Shown here in pieces: positions 1 through 6,349 of a stretch of DNA of 6,687 bases. The DNA is from Micrococcaceae bacterium UBA4005 (GTDB lineage Bacteria; Actinomycetota; Actinomycetes; Actinomycetales; Micrococcaceae), in the NCBI GenBank assembly GCA_002384315.1, contig DGBL01000195.1, positions 1 to 6,687 of the forward strand, read 5' to 3'. The position numbers and the translations under genes are program-made. The stretch's first letter is position 1, and each line of letters opens with the position of its first letter. The notes below the pieces were generated by a model. The model had not been told where the DNA came from. It searched no databases and was given only the letters and a program-made list of their open reading frames with translations.

Positions 1-1
1 C

Positions 2-1336
2 GAGTTCATCATGAAGGACTCCTATTCCTTCGATATCGACGACGCCGGTCTCGAGCACAGTTACCAGCTCCACCGCCAGGCGTACCTGAAAATCTTCGCC
101 CGACTCGGACTCGAGGTTGTCCCGGTAGCGGCGACCGCAGGAGCCATGGGCGGATCGAAAAGCGAGGAATTCCTCCACCCCACCGAAATCGGTGAAGATA
201 CGTTCGTACGCTCGGCAGGCGGCTATACCGCGAACGTCGAGGCGGTCTCCACCGTAGTGCCCGCGGATATTGACTACTCCACCGCACCCGCAGCCGAGGT
301 ACGGGACACGCCAAACACTCCCACCATCGACACCTTGGTCGCGAAAGCCAATGAGGACGCCCCACCGCCGGGCCGGGCCTGGACGGCCGCAGACACGCTA
401 AAGAACGTGGTCCTGGCCGTAGTCCTGCCCGATGGCAGCCGCGAACTGGTGGTCATCGGGCTGCCCGGCGATCGCAACGCCGATCTCAAACGGATCGAAG
501 CGAATATTTCCGGGCATCTGGACGTCAACGGAGAGGTGACGGTCGAGGCTGCGACCGATGAGGACATGCGCCGATTCCCCGGACTGGTCAAGGGCTATAT
601 CGGTCCCGGGCTGTCTCTGGACGCCGCAGTGCTGGGCACTACAGGATCAACCGGCCTCAGGTACCTGGTCGACCCGCGCATCGTTGCCGGAACGTCCTGG
701 ATCACCGGAGCGAACGTGCGTGGCAAACACGTGTTTTTCCTCGTGGCGAGCCGCGACTTCGGCTGGGACGGTGTGATCGAGGCTGCCGAGGTGCGGGAGG
801 GAGATCCAGCTCCGGACGGCTCCGGACCGCTTGTGTCTGCGCGCGGCATCGAAATGGGCCACATCTTCCAACTGGGACGCAAGTATGCCGAGGCGCTGCA
901 CCTGAAGGTGCTTGACCAGAATGGCAAGCTCACCACGGTCACCATGGGCTCCTATGGTATCGGGGTCACGCGGGCCGTGGCAGCCCTTGCGGAGTCGAAT
1001 CACGACACCAAGGGGCTCGTCTGGCCGCGGAACGTCGCTCCCGCTGACGTACACGTGGTGGCTACCGGCAAGGGCGCCGAAATCTTCGACGCAGCCGAAG
1101 AGCTAGTGCAGCACTTCGAAGCAGCCGGACTCCAGGTCATCTACGACGACCGTCTGAAGGTCTCCGCCGGAGTCAAATTCGGGGATGCGGAATTGATCGG
1201 CGTGCCCACGATCGTCGTGGTCGGACGGGGACTGGCCGACGGCGTCCTTGAGGTGAAGGACCGTCGTTCGGGCGAATCGATCGACGTAGCGGTCGAGGAC
1301 GTCGTCTCGCATGTGCGCAGCCTAATCGCCGGCTGA
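2..1336 (+). CDS. proS: Prolyl-tRNA synthetase, bacterial type with editing domain (5' end outside the window)
   Basis: This cytoplasmic class II enzyme charges tRNA-Pro with proline. The frame is open from base 2 ([11 protein letters not shown]), so the ATG at 11 is an internal Met. By comparison with the E. coli protein (about 570 aa), roughly 150 N-terminal residues lie upstream. Counting from that Met, class II core sequence fills 1-95. An inserted YbaK-like editing domain follows at about 100-260, with the conserved K131 region and GANVRGKH at 233-240. The ProRS hallmark [12 protein letters not shown] is at 278-289. Motif 3 ([14 protein letters not shown]) is at 313-326, and the anticodon-binding domain runs from about 338 ([13 protein letters not shown]) through [19 protein letters not shown] to the end. 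The reading frame is intact. The editing domain is expected to clear mischarged Ala-tRNA-Pro, as known for this family. A TauE/SafE gene begins six bases after the stop. Confidence 0.97.
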   Translation, partial: EFIMKDSYSFDIDDAGLEHSYQLHRQAYLKIFARLGLEVVPVAATAGAMGGSKSEEFLHPTEIGEDTFVRSAGGYTANVEAVSTVVPADIDYSTAPAAEVRDTPNTPTIDTLVAKANEDAPPPGRAWTAADTLKNVVLAVVLPDGSRELVVIGLPGDRNADLKRIEANISGHLDVNGEVTVEAATDEDMRRFPGLVKGYIGPGLSLDAAVLGTTGSTGLRYLVDPRIVAGTSWITGANVRGKHVFFLVASRDFGWDGVIEAAEVREGDPAPDGSGPLVSARGIEMGHIFQLGRKYAEALHLKVLDQNGKLTTVTMGSYGIGVTRAVAALAESNHDTKGLVWPRNVAPADVHVVATGKGAEIFDAAEELVQHFEAAGLQVIYDDRLKVSAGVKFGDAELIGVPTIVVVGRGLADGVLEVKDRRSGESIDVAVEDVVSHVRSLIAG

Positions 1337-1342
1337 CCGGCC

Positions 1343-2137
1343 ATGGTGTCCGGACTGGAAAATCTGGGCCTGGGAACCATCCTGCTGATCGTGGCGGCAG
1401 GCTTCGCCGCCGGCTGGGTCGATGCGGTGGTCGGAGGTGGCGGGCTGCTCCAGCTACCCGCCCTGCTGTTGGTTCCCGGGATGAGCCCGTTGCAGGCATT
1501 AGCGACCAACAAGTTGGGCTCGATTTTCGGGACTTCCGTCAGTGCGGTGACCTACTATCGCCGCACGCATCCGGATTTGCGCACCGCCCTTCCGATGGCA
1601 TCCGTGGCGTTGCTGGGCGCCTTTGGCGGAGCCATGCTGGCGGCATCCCTGCCCTCCGCGGTCTTCAAACCCATCATCGTCGCGGCGTTGATCGCCGTCG
1701 CAGTATTTACCGCGTTACGGCCCACGGTGGGAACGCTGACCGTGCTGCGCCATACCGGTCGGCGCCATTACGGCACCGCACTGGGAATCGGCGTCGCCAT
1801 CGGTTTCTATGATGGGCTGATCGGACCCGGCACGGGATCCTTCCTGGTCATCGCGATGGTCACCATGCTCGGGTACAGTTTCCTCGGTGCCAGCGCCAAG
1901 GCGAAGATCGTCAATCTCGCCACCAACGCCGGAGCGCTGCTGTTTTTTGTACCGCACGGTGCGCTCTTGTGGGGAGTGGGCCTGCTTCTCGGGGCCGCGA
2001 ACATGGCAGGGGGCTATGTGGGCTCCCGGATGGCGATTAACGGCGGCAGTTCCTTCATCAGGGCCGTGTTCCTGGGAGTGGTCGGCATCCTGATCGTGAA
2101 ACTCGGCTGGGACGTGTGGGTGGAAAACTTTCGCTAG
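1343..2137 (+). CDS. TauE/SafE family membrane protein (YfcA-like putative anion exporter)
   Basis: This is an integral inner-membrane protein of 264 aa with about eight hydrophobic segments. It has the internal duplication typical of TauE/SafE. The first-half signature is GFAAGWVDAVVGGGGLLQLP (20-39) followed by ATNKLGSIFGTSVSA (54-68). The second-half counterpart is GFYDGLIGPGTGSF (154-167) followed by AKAKIVNLATNAGALLFF (185-202). The pattern FYDG-x3-GP-x2-GSF closely resembles E. coli YfcA. Family members are linked to sulfite, sulfoacetate or other organosulfur anion export, but the substrate cannot be read from sequence. The ATG lies six bases after the proS stop with no convincing Shine-Dalgarno, so translation may be coupled to proS. 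GTG at 1346 is an alternative start one codon later. The gene converges with the VIT1/CCC1 gene across a 22-base gap. Confidence 0.93.
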   Translation: MVSGLENLGLGTILLIVAAGFAAGWVDAVVGGGGLLQLPALLLVPGMSPLQALATNKLGSIFGTSVSAVTYYRRTHPDLRTALPMASVALLGAFGGAMLAASLPSAVFKPIIVAALIAVAVFTALRPTVGTLTVLRHTGRRHYGTALGIGVAIGFYDGLIGPGTGSFLVIAMVTMLGYSFLGASAKAKIVNLATNAGALLFFVPHGALLWGVGLLLGAANMAGGYVGSRMAINGGSSFIRAVFLGVVGILIVKLGWDVWVENFR

Positions 2138-2141
2138 GGTT

Positions 2142-2159
2142 CAGGCGTTCGACGCGCTG
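2142..2159. terminator. Possible bidirectional terminator hairpin between convergent genes
   Basis: The 22-base gap between the two convergent stop codons can fold into a stem. CAG (2142-2144) pairs with CTG (2157-2159), and GCGT (2145-2148) pairs with ACGC (2152-2155), around a TCG loop with G2156 bulged. There is no T-tract on either side, so this would be an atypical terminator. The position is the main argument for it. Confidence 0.3.
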
Positions 2160-2882
2160 CTAGAGCACTCCAGCGGCGCCGATCCCGGTGCCGATCAGGA
2201 ACGTCACCAACAGGGCGAGGAACCCGCCGAGCACCACGCGCAGCGAGGCCTTGCCCTTGGACGCACCTCCCACCACGGCGCCGATCGTCCCGGTCAGCGC
2301 CAACGCCACCAGTACCGCGCCGAACGTCACCGGAACGCGCCATTCGGCAGGAGGCAGCAGGATCGCCAGCATCGGCAGGACCGCGCCCAGGACGAAAGCC
2401 GTCGCCGAGGCCAGCGCCGCATGCCAGGCGCTGACGACGTCGTCCTCGTCAATGTTCAGTTCCGCAGACAGATGCGCGCCCAGGGCGTCCTTTTCCGTCA
2501 GCTCGCGCGCAACCGTCATAGCCGTCTCCGGGCTGAGCCCTTTCGCTTCGTAGAGGCCGGCGAGTTCACGCAACTCTTCCTCAGGCTGTTCCTCAAGCTC
2601 GCGGCGTTCCTTTTCGATCAGCGCCCGCTGCGAGTCGCTCTGGCTGCTGACCGAGACGTATTCACCCAGAGCCATGGAGCTGGCTCCTCCCACCAGCGCT
2701 GCCACTCCGGCGGCCAGGATGGTGCCCATGGAGGTTGTCGCACCCGCAACCCCGACGACGACGGCGGCGACGGAGACAATGCCGTCGTTGGCTCCGAGCA
2801 CCCCGGCGCGTAACCAGTTCAGCCGGTGGACCAGATCGGTGCGGTGGGGCTCTTCGGGGTGGAACGCGTCGTCGTTAACCAT
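2160..2882 (-). CDS. VIT1/CCC1 family iron/manganese transporter
   Basis: This 240-aa membrane protein belongs to the vacuolar iron transporter family. Members move Fe2+ or Mn2+ out of the cytosol; in bacteria this means across the cell membrane. The N-terminus has the usual His/Glu-rich start (HPEEPH, 8-13). TM1 carries GANDGIVSVAAVVVGVAGA (30-48) with the conserved D33. TM2 ends in SSMALGEYVSVSSQSD (68-83) with M70 and E74, likely counterparts of the metal-path Met and Glu of plant VIT1. A charged Glu-rich loop at 84-147 matches the cytoplasmic metal-binding domain. Three more hydrophobic segments follow (about 154-176, 184-206 and 214-238), giving five TMs. A GA-rich purine stretch (complement of 2893-2900) lies 10 bases before the ATG, rather far for a ribosome site. 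The start overlaps the stop of the upstream DUF4439 gene (ATGGTTAA), which suggests translational coupling. Fe versus Mn preference cannot be told from sequence. Confidence 0.94.
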   Translation of the reverse strand: MVNDDAFHPEEPHRTDLVHRLNWLRAGVLGANDGIVSVAAVVVGVAGATTSMGTILAAGVAALVGGASSMALGEYVSVSSQSDSQRALIEKERRELEEQPEEELRELAGLYEAKGLSPETAMTVARELTEKDALGAHLSAELNIDEDDVVSAWHAALASATAFVLGAVLPMLAILLPPAEWRVPVTFGAVLVALALTGTIGAVVGGASKGKASLRVVLGGFLALLVTFLIGTGIGAAGVL

Positions 2883-4059
2883 TGTCGGCAGACTCCCTCT
2901 CAGTATTCGGTGCTGCGGTGTTCGATGGTGCTGCGGTTGGCGGGGCGGTCAGGATGCCGGGGAAAGTTTCAGCCGGTATGCCGGCTGCGGCAGCTGCGTC
3001 CCAGGATGCGGCGAAGCATTTCAGGGCCAGGCCGCGCAGACTTCCGGAGCTGAGTCCAACGAGGTCCGCGTAGCTTCCGGCAAGTTCGGCCTCGAGCAGC
3101 CCCAGGCCGCTTGCTGGGTCCTCCAGGAACGCGGGATTCAGGCTGTAGACCGGAACCGATCCCGGGTGGGACGCGCAGCGGTTGGCCAATCGCTGCTCTG
3201 CGTCCGCGGCGACGGCGCGGTGCACGGCGGCGCGCTCTAGCGCTGGAGCCGGGTCAGGAAGCCGCGAGGCGCCCACCCGATAGGCGTAGGCGGCCCGCCG
3301 CTCGATGACGGCCACCCGGCGCAAATATCCGGTATCAGCGTCCTCCAGCGGGGCAGCATCACAGTTCGCGACCGGCCCGGACCCGGAGGGTGCCGGTCCT
3401 GCGCCCGGGTCGGGAACGCCCGTCTCTCCGTCGGCGCCTGCCGCGGTGGCCGAAGTGAGCAATTCCGGCAGCGGCGCTACGGGAGCGACGCCCTCGAGGC
3501 TGCTTTGCAGGAGGACTGCCTGATGCCACTGCCCGGCAGCAGTCGAGGCCAGCAACCGGGCCACCCCGCCGTCGCTCCGGCGGGCATCCGCGAGTCCGGC
3601 GGTTGCGGAGGCGGTCAACGCCGCAAGGTACCCGTCCATGGTGGGAGGGGCAGCCGCGGTAGCGGTCGCAGTTGGGCTGGTAGGCAACGGTTCGCCAGCT
3701 GACTCTGCGTCAGGCTCTTGTCTCTGAGCTGGCGCCGGTCGGGCCAACGCCGCAGCATGGGACTGGAGGATAGCGCCTGCCGTGCGCAAGGCATCAGCGG
3801 CAGCGCCGTCAGAGCCCGGCTGGGCGGCAAGCTCCGCCGCTGTCGCGGCGAGTTCTCCCGCGCGCGCATAGGCATCGTTCTGCGCCTTCTCGGTGATAGT
3901 CAGATCGGGCGGCAAGTCTGGCTCGCTGGAGACGCTGACACCGAGGCCGATAACCAGAGTGAAGGTCAGGATGATCAGGACAGATCGGACTGCACGCGAG
4001 GTTGCCCGGCGCACCCAAGAGCGCCCGGTCCGATACCGCCCGCCCACATCCGAGTCCAC
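2875..4059 (-). CDS. Membrane-anchored DUF4439 (ferritin-like) domain protein
   Basis: The 394-aa product has a basic N-terminus (1-25), one hydrophobic helix (about 26-43) and no lipobox Cys. It is therefore probably a signal anchor or cleaved Sec signal with the rest outside the membrane. Two Ala-rich helical stretches (57-108 and 141-189) are split by a Pro/Thr/Ala linker (109-140). A Gly/Pro-rich linker (205-232) leads to the C-terminal DUF4439 domain (about 243-360). Recognisable there are IERRAAYAYRVGASRLPDP (252-270), the H280 helix, VPVYSLNPAFLEDPASGLGL (302-321) and LEAELAGSYADLV (322-334). The fold is ferritin-like in family knowledge, but only E253, H280, E323 and E325 stand out, so a complete di-iron site is doubtful. 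Cys 233, 295 and 348 could form a disulfide. The chosen start is GTG, because the frame is closed by a TGA four codons upstream; a second GTG is codon 5. No Shine-Dalgarno is visible. Function is unknown; coupling to the VIT1 gene suggests metal handling. Confidence 0.85.
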   Translation of the reverse strand: MDSDVGGRYRTGRSWVRRATSRAVRSVLIILTFTLVIGLGVSVSSEPDLPPDLTITEKAQNDAYARAGELAATAAELAAQPGSDGAAADALRTAGAILQSHAAALARPAPAQRQEPDAESAGEPLPTSPTATATAAAPPTMDGYLAALTASATAGLADARRSDGGVARLLASTAAGQWHQAVLLQSSLEGVAPVAPLPELLTSATAAGADGETGVPDPGAGPAPSGSGPVANCDAAPLEDADTGYLRRVAVIERRAAYAYRVGASRLPDPAPALERAAVHRAVAADAEQRLANRCASHPGSVPVYSLNPAFLEDPASGLGLLEAELAGSYADLVGLSSGSLRGLALKCFAASWDAAAAAGIPAETFPGILTAPPTAAPSNTAAPNTERESADNG

Positions 4060-4164
4060 AACAGTTAATCATGTCACGGGCTACACGGTTTGGCCCGGCG
4101 ATACACCCGAAGCTGCCGAATGTCGGTACTCTAGTCCTACAACATCATCGAGCGGGAGGCAGTC
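4060..4164. promoter_or_regulatory. Divergent intergenic region carrying promoters for both units
   Basis: These 105 bases separate the DUF4439/VIT1 unit (-) from the rimP operon (+), and both must start here unless transcription comes from further off. For rimP the best -10 candidate is TACTCT at 4127-4132 (TAnnnT form), which would place the transcript start near 4139. No matching -35 box is clear. On the minus strand an AT-rich stretch (complement of 4063-4070) sits just before the GTG and could be a -10 for a leaderless or very short-leader message. Both assignments are tentative; the region itself is well bounded. Confidence 0.4.
4154..4159 (+). promoter_or_regulatory. Shine-Dalgarno of rimP
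   Basis: GGGAGG lies five bases before the ATG at 4165. This supports that ATG as the rimP start. Confidence 0.8.
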
Positions 4165-4791
4165 ATGGCGGTCAGGTCCGGCAGGGAGAACCCGTCATCT
4201 CCGCGGACGACCGCGCACGCGGCGGACCTGCGGTTGGAGTCCGAGCGGCTCCGGAGCCTGTTGCTGCCCGTTGTCGAAAAACACGACCTCTACCTTGAAG
4301 CCGTCGAGGTCAGAAGTGCCGGATCCCACCGTACGGTGCATGTGATCGTCGACCTCATCGAGGACAGCACCGGAAGTCTGGGACTGGATGTACTCTCAGC
4401 CGTCTCCCGGGATCTGTCGCTGGCGATGGATGAAGATCCCGAAGACGACGGTCGCGCCTACGACTTGGAGATATCTTCTCCGGGCGTCTCCCGTCCGCTC
4501 ACTGAGCCCCGGCATTGGCGGCGCAATGTCGGACGCCTGGTGACCGTGACTCCAATCCACGGTGACGACACCACGGGACGGTTGCTCAGCGTCGCTGCGG
4601 ACGGGATAAACCTGCGCCCGCAGATCCAGGGAAAAAAAGGCACGAAGCCGCGAACGGGCGAGGACCTGTTCCTGGAATTTGCCAAGATCCGTCAAGGGAC
4701 CGTCCAGGTCGAATTTACGCATCTTGATGACGAACACCACGAAGACCACGGTGCTGCCCCGGATGATTCCGGCACGGCACACCCCGCGTAA
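4165..4791 (+). CDS. rimP: Ribosome maturation factor RimP
   Basis: RimP assists late assembly of the 30S subunit in the cytoplasm. The family signature [20 protein letters not shown] is at 99-118, at the junction of the two domains. The N-terminal alpha/beta domain covers about 22-98 ([20 protein letters not shown], then [17 protein letters not shown]). The C-terminal SH3-like barrel covers about 120-186 ([19 protein letters not shown], ending in [13 protein letters not shown]). At 208 aa it is longer than the roughly 150-aa E. coli protein. The excess lies in a polar N-terminal lead (1-20), an inserted basic loop ([13 protein letters not shown], 155-167), and a tail rich in His, Asp and Glu ([10 protein letters not shown], 186-195). 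The start is supported by GGGAGG five bases upstream. It is the first gene of the rimP-nusA-rnpM-infB operon, and the nusA ribosome site begins on its stop codon. Confidence 0.96.
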   Translation: MAVRSGRENPSSPRTTAHAADLRLESERLRSLLLPVVEKHDLYLEAVEVRSAGSHRTVHVIVDLIEDSTGSLGLDVLSAVSRDLSLAMDEDPEDDGRAYDLEISSPGVSRPLTEPRHWRRNVGRLVTVTPIHGDDTTGRLLSVAADGINLRPQIQGKKGTKPRTGEDLFLEFAKIRQGTVQVEFTHLDDEHHEDHGAAPDDSGTAHPA

Positions 4792-4797
4792 AGGAGG
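4791..4797 (+). promoter_or_regulatory. Strong Shine-Dalgarno of nusA, overlapping the rimP stop
   Basis: AAGGAGG is a near-perfect anti-16S match. Its first A is the last base of the rimP TAA, and it sits five bases before the nusA ATG at 4803. It favours that ATG over the in-frame ATG at 4815. The layout would let ribosomes finishing rimP reinitiate on nusA. Confidence 0.85.
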
Positions 4798-4802
4798 CCT
4801 AT

Positions 4803-5783
4803 ATGGATATTGATATGAGTGCGCTGAGGCTTTTGGAACGCGAGCGGGAAATTCCGCTTGACCTGCTGGTACCCACGATCGAGCAAGCCCTGCTGTTCGC
4901 GTACCACCGCACGAGTGGATCGCAGGAAAAAGCACGCGCCGAACTGGACCGCAAGAGCGGACATGTGACGATCTGGGCTACTGAAGTGGACGACGACGGC
5001 AACGCAGTAGGCGAGTTCGATGACACCCCAACGGGGTTCGGACGTATTGCCGCCAGCACCGCACGCCAGATCATCCTTCAGCGGCTCCGCGACGCAGAGG
5101 ACGACAATATCCTCGGCGAGTTCCGCGGCAAGGAGGGCGAGCTGGTTGCCGGCATGATCCAGCAGGGCAAGAATCCCCATATGATCCAGGTCAACCTCGG
5201 ATCGGTCGAGGCTGTACTTCCGCCGCCGGAACAGGTTCCCGGGGAAAAATATCTGCACGGTACGCGCCTGCGCGCCTTCGTGGTGGATGTCCACCGCGGC
5301 ATGAAAGGGCCCTCGATCACCGTGTCGCGTTCGCATCCGGGACTTGTGCGGAAGCTTTTCGAGCTCGAGGTGCCTGAAATTGCGGACAATACAGTGGAGA
5401 TCGTAGCCCTTGCCAGGGAAGCCGGGCACCGTACCAAAATCGCCGTCCGGGCAACCCGGGCCGGACTGAATGCCAAGGGCGCGTGCATCGGCGAAATGGG
5501 GTCGCGGGTCCGGGCCGTCATGAACGAGCTCAACGACGAAAAGATCGACATCGTCGACTACAGCGACGATCCGGCAACCTTCATTGCAAGTGCGCTCTCG
5601 CCCTCGCGCGTGAATTCGGTGACCATTACGGACGAGTCGACCCGGTCGGCGCGGGTCGTCGTCCCCGATTACCAGCTCTCCTTGGCCATCGGCAAGGAAG
5701 GGCAAAATGCCCGCCTGGCCGCCAAGCTCACCGGGTGGCGGATCGACATCGTCTCCGACGCGGCGCAACCTGCTCCGGCCTGA
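4803..5783 (+). CDS. nusA: Transcription elongation/termination factor NusA
   Basis: NusA binds RNA polymerase and nascent RNA, and modulates pausing, termination and antitermination. The 326-aa protein has the actinobacterial layout. The N-terminal polymerase-binding domain spans about 1-105 ([20 protein letters not shown], 5-24). The S1 domain spans about 108-180 ([10 protein letters not shown] at 112-121, [18 protein letters not shown] at 169-186). KH1 spans about 195-260 ([11 protein letters not shown], then the [14 protein letters not shown] loop at 226-239). KH2 spans about 265-320 ([20 protein letters not shown] at 285-304). It ends right after KH2, so the C-terminal acidic repeats of the 495-aa E. 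coli protein are absent; this is normal in Actinobacteria and not a truncation. The start has a near-perfect Shine-Dalgarno. The gap from rimP is 11 bases, so the two are co-transcribed. Confidence 0.97.
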   Translation: MDIDMSALRLLEREREIPLDLLVPTIEQALLFAYHRTSGSQEKARAELDRKSGHVTIWATEVDDDGNAVGEFDDTPTGFGRIAASTARQIILQRLRDAEDDNILGEFRGKEGELVAGMIQQGKNPHMIQVNLGSVEAVLPPPEQVPGEKYLHGTRLRAFVVDVHRGMKGPSITVSRSHPGLVRKLFELEVPEIADNTVEIVALAREAGHRTKIAVRATRAGLNAKGACIGEMGSRVRAVMNELNDEKIDIVDYSDDPATFIASALSPSRVNSVTITDESTRSARVVVPDYQLSLAIGKEGQNARLAAKLTGWRIDIVSDAAQPAPA

Positions 5784-5819
5784 GTGCGGGCCGATGTCAT
5801 AGCAGCCCACCGTTCGCGC

Positions 5820-5825
5820 TAGAAT
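5820..5825 (+). promoter_or_regulatory. Candidate -10 box of an internal promoter for rnpM-infB
   Basis: TAGAAT fits the TAnnnT SigA-type -10 consensus closely. It lies 36 bases after the nusA stop, with no strong -35 box (only ATGTCA at 5794-5799, at too wide a spacing). Transcription would start near 5832, downstream of the ATG at 5824 but upstream of the GTG at 5845. This would give a short leader that keeps the GAGGT ribosome site. Confidence 0.4.
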
Positions 5826-5835
5826 GAGAAAGACT

Positions 5836-5840
5836 GAGGT
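5836..5840 (+). promoter_or_regulatory. Ribosome site supporting the GTG start of rnpM
   Basis: GAGGT lies four bases before GTG at 5845. No comparable purine-rich site precedes the ATG at 5824, so this site is the reason for preferring the GTG. Confidence 0.5.
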
Positions 5841-5844
5841 CAGC

Positions 5845-6165
5845 GTGCCCGCCGGAAGCCAGCTTGGTTCGATACCGGGAATTTCCCCCGTTCGCACCTG
5901 TATTGGATGCCGGAAGCGTGATGACCAGTCTGTTTTGATGCGGGTGGTGGCACGCGTGCAGGACGGCGGAACCGCCGTCGTGCTCGATGAACACCGCCGG
6001 CTGGCTGGACGTGGTGCTTGGCTGCATCCCCGGCCGGCCTGCGTCGAGTGGGCGCTCAAGCGTCGATCGTTCAACCGGGCTTTTCGGAGCTCCGTGACAA
6101 CGATGGAGCTCGAGTCCCAGCTGCGCACACTATGGGCTTCCTCCCCTGAGGCAGCCGACACATAA
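5845..6165 (+). CDS. rnpM: YlxR family RNA-binding protein (RNase P modulator RnpM)
   Basis: This is a small basic cytoplasmic protein of 106 aa from the GTG at 5845. The family signature RTCIGCRKR is at 17-25. The second conserved block AGRGAWLHPRPACVEWALKR is at 54-73, followed by RSFNRAFR (74-81). Cys19, Cys22 and Cys66 are present. YlxR proteins bind RNA; the B. subtilis member, renamed RnpM, is reported to interact with RNase P. Its place between nusA and infB is the classic family context. An in-frame ATG at 5824 would add seven residues (MRKTEVS). I prefer the GTG because it has GAGGT at a good distance, while the ATG has no ribosome site and lies inside a -10-like TAGAAT. The start choice is moderate in confidence; the identity is firm. 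Confidence 0.92.
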   Translation: MPAGSQLGSIPGISPVRTCIGCRKRDDQSVLMRVVARVQDGGTAVVLDEHRRLAGRGAWLHPRPACVEWALKRRSFNRAFRSSVTTMELESQLRTLWASSPEAADT

Positions 6166-6267
6166 CCGTCCTCCCTGAAAGCGGGTCAGAAAACTGATGG
6201 AAACCCGATGAGCATCCAGCGATGAGTGCCCAACAATGATCAATTTGTTGTGCTTGAAAATCGGTTT

Positions 6268-6289
6268 CCCTGCTGCCGTGGCAGCAGGG
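6268..6289 (+). terminator. Perfect 9-bp hairpin in the infB leader (attenuator or terminator candidate)
   Basis: CCCTGCTGC (6268-6276) pairs exactly with GCAGCAGGG (6281-6289) around the loop CGTG. The sequence after it (TTCTGTAG) is not a proper T-tract, so a simple intrinsic terminator is uncertain. A partial terminator, an RNA-processing site or a transcript-stabilising hairpin all fit. The structure itself is certain at sequence level; the role is inferred. Confidence 0.5.
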
Positions 6290-6340
6290 TTCTGTAGTAG
6301 GAATTAGACGGTTCGTACCTGACTCGGTGCGGACCGAGAC

Positions 6341-6345
6341 AGGAG
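6341..6345 (+). promoter_or_regulatory. Shine-Dalgarno of infB
   Basis: AGGAG lies four bases before the GTG at 6350 and decides that start. The ATG at 6348 overlaps it but is out of frame. Confidence 0.75.
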
Positions 6346-6349
6346 AAAT

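Larger units (their letters stand above)
6166..6349 (+). promoter_or_regulatory. rnpM-infB intergenic leader
   Basis: This 184-base gap is the longest non-coding stretch in the window and is clearly richer in A/T than the genes around it, above all at 6186-6265. It contains an AT-rich inverted repeat, CAACAA (6231-6236) with TTGTTG (6245-6250), then a perfect GC-rich hairpin at 6268-6289. TTGAAA at 6254-6259 resembles a -35 box, but no -10 sits at a suitable distance. I see no ORF and no recognisable riboswitch or tRNA. It ends at the infB ribosome site. Confidence 0.5.

Noticed and set aside
11..13. ATG at 11 as the true proS start
   Set aside because: The residues before it (EFI) and after it continue a conserved ProRS core block, and about 150 family residues would be missing. 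The gene begins outside the window.
2674..3240. A 188-codon plus-strand frame across the VIT1/DUF4439 junction
   Set aside because: It is antisense to two family-matched genes, has no domain signature, and its sequence is typical of a reverse-frame shadow.
5780..5783. NusA seemed truncated because it ends just after KH2
   Set aside because: Actinobacterial NusA proteins normally lack the C-terminal acidic repeats. The stop is followed by a normal gap and the next operon gene.
4692..6161. A 489-codon open frame on the minus strand opposite nusA and rnpM
   Set aside because: It is a shadow of high-GC codon bias. nusA and rnpM on the plus strand match known families along their full length, and the antisense translation shows no recognisable domain.
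6186..6197. Small inverted repeat TCAG-AAAA-CTGA in the infB leader
   Set aside because: Only four pairs, expected by chance, and no T-tract or other supporting context.
6231..6289. tRNA or riboswitch in the infB leader
   Set aside because: The two hairpins do not form a cloverleaf, there is no T-loop or acceptor pairing, and no known riboswitch core motif was recognised.
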